From: Saprospiraceae bacterium
Lineage (GTDB): Bacteria > Bacteroidota > Bacteroidia > Chitinophagales > Saprospiraceae
Assembly (NCBI GenBank): GCA_016722285.1
Contig: JADKGI010000030.1
Location: 471,354-535,353, forward strand
Length of the DNA stretch: 64,000 nucleotides
Direction of reading: 5' to 3'
Part shown: positions 1-8,997 of the stretch, in pieces
Layout: each line of letters begins with the position of its first letter
Position numbering within the stretch: the first letter of the stretch is position 1
Position numbers and translations under genes: made by a program
The notes under the pieces: generated by a model
The model's input: the letters and a program-made list of their open reading frames with translations, nothing else
Told to the model about the DNA's origin: nothing
The model's database searches: none

Positions 1-274
1 CCAAAGTCCTTGGAAAACCATCGAAAATAATTCCATTTACTTCAGGATTATCATTCACTTTGTTTTTAAGCATTCCAATAGTGATTTCATCAGGTACCAG
101 TTCCCCTTTTGACATGAACTCTTCGGCTTTCAAACCTAAAGGTGTGCCATTTTCTATTTCATATCTGAAAAGATCTCCGGTGGAAATATGCAGCAATCCA
201 TATTTTTCAATCAACTTTGCTGCCTGCGTTCCTTTACCTGAGCCGGGGGGCCCAAAAAGTATTAAATTCAACAT
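1..274 (-). CDS. adk: Adenylate kinase, N-terminal part (runs off the left edge)
   Basis: Adenylate kinase interconverts ATP + AMP and 2 ADP in the cytoplasm. The 91 visible residues begin MLNLILFGPPGSGKGTQ, with the P-loop GPPGSGKGT at residues 8-16. The AMP-binding segment HISTGDLFR follows, and the visible part ends in the family motif DGFPRT. The ATG at 272-274 is the natural start because the P-loop follows at the usual distance. The C-terminal half (LID and CORE) lies outside the window. A Bacteroidota -7 element lies about 20 bp upstream of the start. The family assignment is secure. Confidence 0.96.
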   Translation of the reverse strand, partial: MLNLILFGPPGSGKGTQAAKLIEKYGLLHISTGDLFRYEIENGTPLGLKAEEFMSKGELVPDEITIGMLKNKVNDNPEVNGIIFDGFPRTL

Positions 275-293
275 TCTTAAAAACTTTGAAAAG

Positions 294-301
294 CAAAGAT
301 A
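294..301 (-). promoter_or_regulatory. Probable adk promoter, -7 element TATCTTTG
   Basis: On the minus strand this reads TATCTTTG, which fits the Bacteroidota primary sigma factor -7 consensus TAnnTTTG. It lies about 20 bp before the adk ATG. No clear -33 TTTG was seen. Confidence 0.55.
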
Positions 302-467
302 ATAAATTAGATTTTGTTAAAGAATGGAGGGAGGGTCAATGTGATGTATATTAACCTTTTATTTGAAATTTATTGGAATAAGTGAAATCTATATTAATAA
401 AAAACAGGTTGTATTGTATTTCAATAATGTAATTCCACATTTAATTAAAGGAAAAATTAGTATTAAA

Positions 468-1212
468 ATGGCTGATAAGAAATTAAGCAACAACCTTATA
501 GAAATCTTACGAAAAACGGTTGAGGATCGTTATACATTCGAAAATCTGGATAGAAGCGTGACTAAGGATAAATCCATCACCAAAGAAAGATTGGATGAGT
601 TAAGAGACTTTTTTCTAAATTATATATACCCCGATGCTAAGTCAAGATTAATATTAAACAATGCTTTCGAAAATCTTGAAAAACATTTTAAAAACCCAAG
701 ACATCTTATGGATTTATTGGGCAGCGGTATATCAATTGCTTTCAAATTGGGTTTTCATTTCCCCAAAGCTTTAAAAGCAGCCATCCATACATTGGAATCA
801 TTCAGACAAGCAATAAAGTTTGAAAATTTGCTTGTTTCCGAAGCTATTTCAAAAAATAAAAACACCAATCAGTACTGATGATTTTGATAAACTCATCAGC
901 AGATTGCCAAGGAATCTGGTTCAGGAATTTATTAAGAGTTCTGATGAACTATTCCATATGCTGACAGATATACCTCTGCTGGAGAGATCGCTAAAGATAA
1001 TAGAAGAATTGGTTGAAAAAATGAAAAGCAAACCAGACATTTATGACCAAAGTGACATTGAAGGAATTACTACTGGATATGATATTTTAAAAGGTGGATA
1101 TCACCTGTTTTGTGATATGAATTCAGATGAGAAACTGGAAATAATAGAATTCGTTAAAGAAGTTGAGAACAGAAATCTTGAAAGGATTTATTCCATTTAC
1201 CCTAATAACTGA
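468..1212 (+). CDS. Unknown helical protein, frame broken near 851
   Basis: I do not recognise this protein. Two overlapping reading frames, 468-878 and on to 1212, join naturally into one product of about 247 aa starting MADKKLSNN. The break lies at the A-run at 851-856 (TTTCAAAAAATAAAAAC), so a one-base consensus error is likely. The product is predicted to be mostly alpha-helical and soluble, rich in Lys, Glu and Leu, with no signal peptide or membrane segment. An in-frame ATG at 363 would add 35 AT-rich residues that look non-coding, so the later start is preferred. It is transcribed divergently from adk. Confidence 0.6.
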
Positions 1213-1284
1213 ATATTAAAGAAGCATCCGGCAGAATCAAACAAAAATGCCGCTACCGATTAATAATTAGGTGTTGGAATGATT

Positions 1285-1893
1285 TTACTCTTGCCGTGAT
1301 ATGATGTCTTTGCCAAACATATATTTTGATTCCCAGTATTCATAATTGGTAATCGTATCGATTTTTACTCCTACCGAAGTAGTGGCATGGATGACTTCAA
1401 GATTCTCATTCCTGTTGCCTGAAACAAGGGCTACATGAGAAATTCTTTCCCCTGTACCGAAAAATACCAAATCACCCGGCAAAAGCTCATTGCGCCTTTT
1501 TTGTTTTCCCAATTGAGCAAGATTTTCTGAGGACCCTGAAATAGGGATACCATTTTTAGTAAAAACAAAGTCAATTAAACCGCTGCAATCAAATCCGGTT
1601 TCAGGAGACTTACCTCCATTAAGGTAGGAAATGCCTTGATAATTCATGGCAGTATTTACAATGTCAAGTCTGATTGCATTTATATTTTCTAATTTGCTTT
1701 CTTTTTTAGGGCTCTTTCGATTATTCTGATAAGTATATTTTCTACCATCTACAGACCTTGTCTCCTTACTTTCTCTTTTCCCTACAGAAGAATATCTACT
1801 TGTTTTTATATTTGACGTAGAGCTACAAGAAGTCATCATCACACTTACCAGCAGAATAATAGGAGTATAAAGACTTAAGAGATTTATTTTCAT
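1285..1893 (-). CDS. NlpC/P60 (C40) peptidoglycan endopeptidase lipoprotein
   Basis: This is a probable cell-wall gamma-D-glutamyl-diamino acid endopeptidase anchored as a lipoprotein. The N-terminus has a signal sequence with a lipobox ending at Cys23 (MMTSC). A basic, low-complexity linker (about 30-70) leads into the NlpC/P60 fold. The catalytic set is visible: Cys103 in FDCSGL, His153 in SHVALV and His169 in VIHATT. The element PGDLVFFG, usual before the His, is present. At 202 aa the length is typical of a single-domain lipoprotein member. It stands alone between an unknown gene and tnaA. Its substrate specificity cannot be read from the sequence. Confidence 0.9.
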   Translation of the reverse strand: MKINLLSLYTPIILLVSVMMTSCSSTSNIKTSRYSSVGKRESKETRSVDGRKYTYQNNRKSPKKESKLENINAIRLDIVNTAMNYQGISYLNGGKSPETGFDCSGLIDFVFTKNGIPISGSSENLAQLGKQKRRNELLPGDLVFFGTGERISHVALVSGNRNENLEVIHATTSVGVKIDTITNYEYWESKYMFGKDIISRQE

Positions 1894-2078
1894 GAGTGGT
1901 TAAATTGATGAATTTAGTTTGATAATGTGGATATTAAATATTATATAAAGATGTAATATCAAATATTATACCACAATTATTTCCACCATGTTGGGTGTAA
2001 GTAAAAGCTTTTCCTGAGAATAATTTTATAATGCATTACAATTCAACAGAATACCGTTCTCCGTTGTCAGATTCTGTT

Positions 2079-3448
2079 TTAATATTCTTCAAGCCTGGCA
2101 GTAAAATGCCTTAAGACAGGCGGTTCTTCAACGATACGAAGCCCTGAAATTTGATCCCTTTCATTAAAAACTTCAATTATTACTTCAGCAACATAATCGA
2201 TATGACTTTGTGTATATACTCTGCGGGGGATAGCGAGTCTAACTAACTCCAGAGCTGCCGGAACTAATTTGTGGTTATGATCATATCTGCCAAACATCAA
2301 CGAACCAATTTCAACACACCTGATTCCACCTTTTTTGTATAAGGCGCAAACTAATGCCTGTCCGGGATATTGATTGACAGGTATCGTGGGTAGAAACTCT
2401 TTAGCATCCAGATACACCGCATGACCACCAGCCGGCAACATGACAGGTACCCCTGCTGCATCGAGTTTTTGAGTGATGTATTCTATACTTCTGATCCTGT
2501 ATTGCAAATAGTGTTCGTCCATGACTTCATAAAGCCCGATTGCTATCGCTTCAAGATCTCTGCCCGCTAATCCTCCATATGTTGGAAATCCTTCTGTAAT
2601 AATGAGAAGGTTTCTGCATTTAACGGCAAGATCGTCGTCCTTGAGTGCTAAAAACCCACCAATATTGGCAAAAGCATCTTTTTTTGCACTCATTGTGCAG
2701 CCATCTGCATACGAAAACATTTCGTTTGCTATTTCAATAATACTTTTGTCTTCATATCCTTTTTCCCGGAGCTTGATGAAATATGCGTTTTCAGCAAATC
2801 TGCATGCATCGATATATAACGGAATATTATACAGTGAACAAATATTTTTTGTATCCCGTATATTTTGCATACTGACGGGCTGCCCTCCTCCGGAATTATT
2901 GGTGACCGTCAGGAGCACCATGGCTATTTGCTCTGTCCCGTTTTTTGCTATATAATCTTTTAATACTCCGGTGTCAAGATTACCTTTAAATGGAGCTGGA
3001 ATCGATGGCTTCTTACCTTCGACGCAAATCATATCTATACCGGATGATCCCGAAAATTCAATATTGGCTCTGGTAGTGTCAAATAAAGTATTGGATATGA
3101 ATACTTTATCCTTTCCTCCAGTAATACTAAACAATATCTTTTCAGCAGCCCGACCCTGATGTGTAGGAATGATTGATGACATGCCGGTGATATTTTTACA
3201 GCGGTCTCAAATCTATAAAAACTTGGGCTGCCTGCGTATGATTCATCACCCATCATTATGCCAGCCCATTGGGCACTGCTCATGGCGCTTGTTCCACTAT
3301 CAGTGAGCAAATCTATCATAACATCGTCTGCATGGAGCAGGAAAGGATTATAATGAGCATTCTTTAGAGCATTATTGCGTTGATCTTCCGTACTAAATTG
3401 AATAGGTTCGACAGATTTTATTCTGAATGGCTCTATGATTGTTTTCAT
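2079..3448 (-). CDS. tnaA: Tryptophanase, single frameshift at about 3195
   Basis: This PLP-dependent beta-eliminating lyase converts L-tryptophan to indole, pyruvate and ammonia. Residues MKTIIEPFRIKSVEP through IDLLTDSGTSAMS are one frame. The rest, from IPTHQGR to RHFTARLEEY, is another. Adding one A to the 5-base run at 3193-3197 restores VKNITGMSSIIPTHQGR, so the gene is one unit of about 456 aa, the family length. The PLP lysine lies in CTMSAKKDA. Tyrosine phenol-lyase is the close alternative. The Asp in FDTTR (Thr in TPL) and the Ile in CVEIGS (Arg in TPL) favour tryptophanase. A TAnnTTTG element lies 25 bp upstream. The E. coli tnaC leader and tnaB permease were not seen. Confidence 0.88.
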
Positions 3449-3472
3449 TTTAACATTCTATTTATAAATAAG

Positions 3473-3480
3473 CAAAAATA
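3473..3480 (-). promoter_or_regulatory. Probable tnaA promoter, -7 element TATTTTTG
   Basis: Minus-strand TATTTTTG matches TAnnTTTG and lies 25 bp before the tnaA start codon. No -33 box is evident. Confidence 0.45.
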
Positions 3481-3568
3481 ACCTTTTATGGCAGGTGATG
3501 ATATGACTCTAATCAGCCATTGGCCTTTTCCTTATAAATTTGTACAATCATCCGGATAAAAATAAAAT

Positions 3569-3596
3569 AGGAATGCCATTTTATAATGGAATTCCT
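3569..3596 (-). terminator. Hairpin terminator after the M28 peptidase gene
   Basis: AGGAATGCCATT pairs with AATGGAATTCCT around a 4-base loop, with one internal mismatch. On the minus strand it is followed by ATTTTATTTTT. It begins about 45 bp after the stop codon of the M28 peptidase gene, as a rho-independent terminator would. Confidence 0.65.
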
Positions 3597-3641
3597 ATTT
3601 TAAAATTGAAATACAACATCTTTATATTTTGCGACTCTCCT

Positions 3642-5225
3642 TTATGGTTTTGATTTTACCGGGGGGTCAATGTTAGATGGTTTTCGAGGCATTTTTTTGT
3701 CTTTCTGAGAAGTTTGCCATACAATGGATGCAATAACTGTTGCTGCCTGCATCAGGTCATCAGCAACCAAATGATCCCAATTATCCATATTTGAGTGGTG
3801 CGTTCTATTTGAATATGCAATAGGCTCCTGAATAAATTGAAACCCGGGAATTCCTACTCCATCAAATGCCTGATGGTCAGTTCCTCCGGTATTCTCTATT
3901 GTAATAGTATTAGCCCCAAGGTCTTTGAATGCGTCGAGCCACTCTCTGAATATGGGAATAACTTCTTCATTGCCTTGAGTATATATTCCCCTTATTTTGC
4001 CGGTACCATTGTCAAGATTATAATATGCGGACACTTTTTGCTGCTCGGGTTTGAGTACCTTTGGTATCCATCCGCCCGGTTCAGTTTCTGCAAAATGTTT
4101 CCTTACATAGTTTACAGAACCCAAAAGGCCCTGTTCTTCTCCTGACCAAAGTGCCAGCCGTAAGGTGCGTCTCGGCTTTTCGCCTGATTCTTTTATATAT
4201 TTGGAGAGAATTCTGGCAACTTCCATCATGACGGAAGATCCGGCGCCATTATCAGTCGCACCGGTACCGGTATGCCAACTGTCCATGTGGGCACCAAACA
4301 TCACAACTTCATCCTTTAAATCTGTGCCTGGAATCTCAGCTATTATGTTATGTACTATGCCATTATTTGGATTTTCATATCGTGATTTTATATTGATACT
4401 CAGCTTTGGGCTATGGCCTTTACTTATCAATCTGAGTATTCTATTGTAATGTTCTACAGCCATTGTCACCTGGGGTATAATTCTCACACCTTCATCCTGA
4501 GCTTTCTTATCTTCCTGTCCACCCACACGTGCCCCTGTTACAAAAACAGTTCCCAAGTCACCCTTAAAGTTTCTGTCAATGATACATAAAGGTTGCTCTT
4601 TATCAAGCAATGTCCATAATTCCTTATTGAAAGATTGTCCTGGTCCGGTTGCCCAATTTCTTCGTGGTCGGGGTGATGGTAATGGCGCATTTGCCATTTG
4701 CAACAAATCATCAGAGATATATCGTTTGGCAGGTGCATCAAACCATTCGTTTACATCTCTGATTGTATCGAGCATGACCATTTTTCCCTTTAGATTGCCC
4801 TTATACTTTTCCAGTTCCTGACTACTATTAGCCTGAAGATATATAATTTCGCCGGTTACTAATCCGTTTGTAGAAGGAGACCATGCTTTTGGGTAGGCTA
4901 TCACTTGCCAGTAATCCGGACTATAAGCATGCATCTCAAAGTGTTCGAGTTGCCAGCCTCTGCCGAAAGTTCCCCATTCTTCCTTAGCAACGTTGACCAA
5001 GCCCCATGATTTCAATTCTGCTACTGCCCAATCCTGTGCATTATTCAGCTTTGCCGAACCTGTGAGTCTTGGCCCGTAAACTTCGCATAACTTAAAGGCT
5101 ATTTCCATCACATTGGATTCTTTGAGCCCGATTCTTCTGATGGTCTCATTATTGTCTGTTTTTTGCGTGAATATTTGTCCAAAATAAGAACAAATTACAA
5201 AGCATAATAAAATTTTTCTTTTCAT
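3642..5225 (-). CDS. Secreted M28 family zinc aminopeptidase/carboxypeptidase
   Basis: This is an exported di-zinc exopeptidase of the M28 family, 527 aa. Residues 1-20 form a signal peptide. A region resembling a PA (protease-associated) insert spans about 120-230. The catalytic domain follows: His313 and Asp315 in GAHMDSWH, Asp325 in TDNGAG, the Glu pair 363-364 in SGEEQG, an Asp in YNLDNGTG, and His in GTDHQAF near the C-terminus. This is a full ligand set, so the enzyme is probably active. It is monocistronic, ending at a hairpin terminator. A C-terminal T9SS sorting domain is not apparent, so it may be periplasmic or exported by Sec alone. The peptide substrate is unknown. Confidence 0.92.
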   Translation of the reverse strand: MKRKILLCFVICSYFGQIFTQKTDNNETIRRIGLKESNVMEIAFKLCEVYGPRLTGSAKLNNAQDWAVAELKSWGLVNVAKEEWGTFGRGWQLEHFEMHAYSPDYWQVIAYPKAWSPSTNGLVTGEIIYLQANSSQELEKYKGNLKGKMVMLDTIRDVNEWFDAPAKRYISDDLLQMANAPLPSPRPRRNWATGPGQSFNKELWTLLDKEQPLCIIDRNFKGDLGTVFVTGARVGGQEDKKAQDEGVRIIPQVTMAVEHYNRILRLISKGHSPKLSINIKSRYENPNNGIVHNIIAEIPGTDLKDEVVMFGAHMDSWHTGTGATDNGAGSSVMMEVARILSKYIKESGEKPRRTLRLALWSGEEQGLLGSVNYVRKHFAETEPGGWIPKVLKPEQQKVSAYYNLDNGTGKIRGIYTQGNEEVIPIFREWLDAFKDLGANTITIENTGGTDHQAFDGVGIPGFQFIQEPIAYSNRTHHSNMDNWDHLVADDLMQAATVIASIVWQTSQKDKKMPRKPSNIDPPVKSKP

Positions 5226-5493
5226 AAAAGGCTATAAATTTAAGTTCAAAATATAATCGAAAGTAAAATCTTGTTTAAATATCAAAATCGCAGCAAAATA
5301 GTAATTAATTTTATTATCTTTTGATGTTAGCATCTATTTTTCTCATTTGTAAGGCAATGGAATTGGAGGATTAAAGACAATTGAGGTTGCTGATTTATTA
5401 AGTTTTGCTTTGAGACATCTATGTCAATAAATTGTGTTTATGATTGTAATATTGATTGACTCAGGCTTTTTTAGAAATTGATGAGATTTTTTA

Positions 5494-6121
5494 TTACCTC
5501 TTCAACCAACCTGTGATAGCCAATCTCGGGACATTTGTGACCATAATTTCGTGCTCAAGTTCAGTACTTCTAAAAAATACACTTTTGCAGCTTGTCGGAC
5601 TAATTTGTTGTGTTAAACCATTCACATGATGGATGCTTAACTCTCCGCCATCAACTGGCTGCCAATCAGTATTCAGGTAGGTGATCATTGAGTACTGACG
5701 ACTGTCATTATTTTTGAAAGTGTCAAGATGTCTTCCATAAAAACTGACTTTTTTATAAAAGGATATAGTGAAATTCATATCCGGTTATTCCTGTGTAGCA
5801 TGTTTCATTCAGGTATGAGACAAATTCGTCCATTAATTTAACAAACTCGTCTTCATATATATTTTTGTTCTTAGGGTCCAGCCAGTATATCTTGTCACTT
5901 CTCCTTGTTGTGTCCTTCAAAATGATTATTTCATTTCGTGTATCGGCCGTTTTCATATCATTCCCCAAATAAAGGTACAATAGCCTGTTTTTTAAATGCG
6001 CTGACAAAGTTGTATTGACAAACTGATCCGAAATGCCCACTTTGTTTAAAATGTAGCTTGTGATCATAGACTCAAATACTTGGTTCATTAAAAATGAATT
6101 TGTTTTTGGAAAAATTTCCAT
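5494..6121 (-). CDS. 2-oxoglutarate/Fe(II) oxygenase, frameshifted near 5760
   Basis: This is a small dioxygenase of the SM-20/prolyl-4-hydroxylase-like type. The first frame (start at 6121) ends near GYEFHYI. The second continues SFYKKVSFYGRHLDTF and holds the metal triad: His and Asp in RHLDTF, and the distal His in ELEHEIM. The 2-oxoglutarate-binding Arg is probably the one in RLAITGW. The two parts join to a roughly 208 aa product, normal for the family, so the break near 5760 is probably a one-base consensus error. It stands alone, downstream of and on the same strand as the SCO/cytochrome operon, 136 bp away. The substrate is unknown. Confidence 0.78.
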
Positions 6122-6257
6122 ACTTATTCTGCCAAGGTAAGCTTAATATCGTTGCTATTCTATTATAAATCAATAAAATAAGTATCGTCAAGAAAAGAAT
6201 ACATTCTGTTTCCACCTTTTCGAAAAGTGGAGTTAACTGAAGTGGCTAAAAGCCTTG

Positions 6258-6683
6258 TTAGTTGACCAGACAGGTGTCCAATACAGCAACTATTTGGAGG
6301 ATGGTAGTTTCTTTAAATTGATCATACCAGCTATGATTTATGTAATTCACTATATTGGTCACCTCAGTTGCACTTAAAGTTTTGAAGGAAGGCATTTCTC
6401 TGGGTAGATATTCCGAATCTCTGAATATTGTGTCTTTGATTCCATTTATTAGAATGCAGGCAATTTCAGCTTTTCCGAGATAGTCTGAGTTTTTTAATGG
6501 TGGAATTAGAGATGCCAGACCGCTTCCATCTTCCATGTGACAATTTTGGCATTTTGCGATATAAAGTCTCTTTCCCTGGACATATGGAGTTGAATTACAA
6601 GATAATATGATCATCAGATACAATATGAATGTAAAGGTTGAAAGGCTACATTTAAAGCATCTGCTGCTTTTGCTACTTGGCAT
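6258..6683 (-). CDS. Membrane-anchored c-type cytochrome
   Basis: A 141 aa mono-haem cytochrome c. The haem-binding CQNCH is at residues 45-49. The likely axial Met is in the segment REMPSFKTLS, followed by the helix ATEVTNIVNYI typical of class I cytochromes. The N-terminus is hydrophobic and includes IILSCNS, so it may be a lipoprotein (Cys29). It overlaps the end of the SCO1-like gene by 11 bp, so the two are translated together. The likely role is periplasmic electron transfer connected to a haem-copper oxidase, whose assembly the neighbour serves. Confidence 0.87.
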   Translation of the reverse strand: MPSSKSSRCFKCSLSTFTFILYLMIILSCNSTPYVQGKRLYIAKCQNCHMEDGSGLASLIPPLKNSDYLGKAEIACILINGIKDTIFRDSEYLPREMPSFKTLSATEVTNIVNYINHSWYDQFKETTILQIVAVLDTCLVN

Positions 6684-7296
6684 GGGTGTAAGTTTCCGAC
6701 AATATTTTTATGTCTTTAATAAATTTAGGCGTACTTTCCGGATCCGTACCTTCACTAAACGATCTGATGTGACCTAGCTTATCTACAAGTAATATTTTGC
6801 CCGAATGATCAAAACCACCTGGAGAAGATGCATCTTCAAAAGCAGCAACGAAATAGGTATTTGCCAGTTCGAGTGTCTCATCTTTGTCTCCGGTCAGGAA
6901 ATACCATTTGTTATGATCAATGCCCAGATTATCAGCATACAATTTTAATTTATTTACAGTATCTCTTTTAGGATCAATGGTAAACGAAACTAACTTTACC
7001 TGTGGATCATTTTTTAGCGCTTCACTTATTTTCAACATCTCTTTCATTACTTTTGGACAAATAGATGGACATGATGTAAAAAAGAATTCTGCCACATAAA
7101 TAAATTTTTTAAGTGTATCATTCGTTATCAGAATACTGTCCTGATTATAATGATTTATTTTTCCGACCGAGTGGTGCTTTGCTATTCCATTTTCAACGAC
7201 AGTTTGTCCAAGGTAAGGCAATTCACCTGAATTTTGTTTACAACTCAAGAAGATCAGTAAACTCAATAAAATGCCATAATACTTCAGAGAAAACAT
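6673..7296 (-). CDS. SCO1/SenC-family copper chaperone lipoprotein
   Basis: A thioredoxin-fold copper protein of the SCO family, 207 aa, which delivers copper to the CuA site of cytochrome oxidase or acts in redox maintenance. It is exported as a lipoprotein (Cys19 in LIFLSCKQ). The copper ligands are Cys76 and Cys80 in TSCPSICP and His164 in FDHSGK. The block SFTIDPKRDT is a family hallmark. The gene lies between a small lipoprotein gene (3 bp upstream) and the cytochrome c gene (overlapping downstream), all behind one promoter. Confidence 0.93.
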   Translation of the reverse strand: MFSLKYYGILLSLLIFLSCKQNSGELPYLGQTVVENGIAKHHSVGKINHYNQDSILITNDTLKKFIYVAEFFFTSCPSICPKVMKEMLKISEALKNDPQVKLVSFTIDPKRDTVNKLKLYADNLGIDHNKWYFLTGDKDETLELANTYFVAAFEDASSPGGFDHSGKILLVDKLGHIRSFSEGTDPESTPKFIKDIKILSETYTHAK

Positions 7297-7299
7297 AGG

Positions 7300-7704
7300 T
7301 TATTTTTTTAAAGACGTTAATGAATCAAGTACCCTTTTACCTTCGTGAATAGAAGCAAACATCCGGTCACTCACTTTTTGAATGGATTGTTTTTGCTCTA
7401 ACAGGTAGTAATTTTCTTTAGACTTATCTTCGGGAACCTTAAATTCTGCCATCCAACTCATCATATTCTCATCAGCATTATCCAGATCTATAATGATTCT
7501 TAAGATTTGATCCCGGTTTTGTGTATTTTCCAACAGTTTTAAATCTCTCTTGATTGCGTGAATGGTACTCATCTCAGGCATTACTTTATCATGAAGTGCC
7601 ATGACATCTTCATATAATTGACTTTTTTTCTCCACTTGTTCAATGGATTTTTCTTTACAGGAGAAAAAAATGAATCCGCAAAAAACAATAAAAAGATATT
7701 TCAT
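7300..7704 (-). CDS. Conserved small lipoprotein, first gene of the SCO operon
   Basis: A 134 aa exported protein with a lipobox at FIFFSCKEK (Cys16). The rest is predicted helical and charged, with heptad-like spacing (EDVMALHDKVMPEMSTIHAIKRDL), and probably forms a coiled coil. Similar proteins in Bacteroidota have been labelled 'viral A-type inclusion protein', a name carried over from coiled-coil similarity that says nothing about function. Its tight linkage to a SCO chaperone and a cytochrome suggests a periplasmic role near the respiratory chain, but that is inference. Confidence 0.72.
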   Translation of the reverse strand: MKYLFIVFCGFIFFSCKEKSIEQVEKKSQLYEDVMALHDKVMPEMSTIHAIKRDLKLLENTQNRDQILRIIIDLDNADENMMSWMAEFKVPEDKSKENYYLLEQKQSIQKVSDRMFASIHEGKRVLDSLTSLKK

Positions 7705-7726
7705 ATTTTTCTAAATTTATGAAATG

Positions 7727-7734
7727 CAAAATTA
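7727..7734 (-). promoter_or_regulatory. Probable promoter of the lipoprotein-SCO-cytochrome operon
   Basis: Minus-strand TAATTTTG, a TAnnTTTG match, lies 23 bp before the start codon at 7704. It is the only good match upstream of the three-gene operon. Confidence 0.5.
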
Positions 7735-7851
7735 ATCATTTGATGAGTAAAAATTGCTATGAATGATCAAGTCTGGCCGATATTTAAGTTTTTAGAATCA
7801 TTCTATACAACAAATAGTCCGATAATTGTTTTAAAGTGAAGAAATAAATGG

Positions 7852-8916
7852 ATGTATAGGATGGTAGGAAACAAACCTTCGAAGAAAAAAGTACCCTTTC
7901 CGGTTTTTGAACCTCTGCATGAATATCTGGTAAAACACGGACGACTTGCTGATCTGCATATTCAATATGAAGATATGACGCATTACATTACTAATACGCC
8001 ACTATATAATATCAAAGGAAAAGATACATTTTGGGAGACGGTCATTTATAGCGAATATGACCAGAAATGGATACACCAGGCACTTTGCAACTTATATGCT
8101 CTCCTGAAAACTGATGGAGACATAAAAGTCATCGACCACCTGACAGTTAGTAGGATAGATTATTGTGTTTTTGGTAATACGAAACCTTTCAGGATTCGTA
8201 TTATTAATAAACTGAATGATAATTATGATCACTTTTATGTTAAGAAGACTGATGCTTCGAGGATTTATGGCCTTGAACTTGAAGAACTTCGGTCCCCAAA
8301 CAGCGTGTCCTATCTTATCGATAATCATACTTTGATAGAAGAACATATTGCGGGTTTGCCAGGTGATGATTTCATGAATAATCATTTAAACGTGGATACA
8401 TTCAATCAGATCAGGATAGCCAAGGAATTTGTTAAATTTAATGAAAGGTGTTTTGTTCAATTGCTTGGTGATATGCGCGCATACAACTATATTGTTGATA
8501 TCACACCTGATATAGAGGGATTTCAATATCGAATAAGGCCAATTGATTTCGACCAACAATCATATGAAGGGCGAAAGCAGTTTTATTTGCCACAATATTT
8601 TAAGGAAAATAATGCCATACTCAAGCTTGGATTTGATAATCTGACATATGACTCTGTAAAACAATATCAGCACGAAGAAAGATCACTGATAGCCCGAAGA
8701 GCGAAGATCTCCAGTACGAGGCTAAATAGTTTACTTAGTACTATGGTGGAGGATGTCATTTCAACCCCTGCGAAAGTGGAACAATTGAGATATGAACTAT
8801 ATCAGCACCATCACAATACAGCATATCTCAGATGTCAGTCCATGGGTGAGATTGTGATGCAAAATATTAAACTGGTTGTTCAGAAAGAATTTACCCAAAG
8901 CATCATTGGTATTTGA
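7852..8916 (+). CDS. Unknown protein with protein-kinase/APH-like motifs
   Basis: I do not recognise this 354 aa protein as a named family, but its layout resembles kinase-like phosphotransferases. FYVKKTDASRIYGLELEE (about 128-145) could supply the ATP-binding Lys and helix-C Glu. LLGDMRAYNYIV (205-214) looks like a catalytic loop with Asp207 and Asn212. RPIDFDQQ (229-236) looks like the DFG/DFD metal-binding step. There is no signal peptide or membrane segment, so it should be cytoplasmic. An earlier ATG at 7848 hits a stop after three codons, so the start at 7852 is used. It converges with the ABC-F gene across a shared terminator. Confidence 0.6.
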   Translation: MYRMVGNKPSKKKVPFPVFEPLHEYLVKHGRLADLHIQYEDMTHYITNTPLYNIKGKDTFWETVIYSEYDQKWIHQALCNLYALLKTDGDIKVIDHLTVSRIDYCVFGNTKPFRIRIINKLNDNYDHFYVKKTDASRIYGLELEELRSPNSVSYLIDNHTLIEEHIAGLPGDDFMNNHLNVDTFNQIRIAKEFVKFNERCFVQLLGDMRAYNYIVDITPDIEGFQYRIRPIDFDQQSYEGRKQFYLPQYFKENNAILKLGFDNLTYDSVKQYQHEERSLIARRAKISSTRLNSLLSTMVEDVISTPAKVEQLRYELYQHHHNTAYLRCQSMGEIVMQNIKLVVQKEFTQSIIGI

Positions 8917-8937
8917 ATAATGTGTTATCCATCAAAA

Positions 8938-8975
8938 TCCTTGATTATCTTTCAGGATGGGTTCAAAATCAAGGA
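8938..8975. terminator. Bidirectional hairpin between convergent genes
   Basis: TCCTTGATT (8938-8946) pairs perfectly with AATCAAGGA (8967-8975). On the plus strand it is followed by CTTTTGA and on the minus strand by TTTTGAT. It lies between the kinase-like gene and the ABC-F gene, whose stops face each other, so it probably ends both transcripts. Confidence 0.6.
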
Positions 8976-8997
8976 CTTTTGAATAGCAACTAAATAA

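Noticed and set aside
2602..3159. Plus-strand ORFs opposite tnaA
   Set aside because: They are antisense shadows of a clearly conserved gene.
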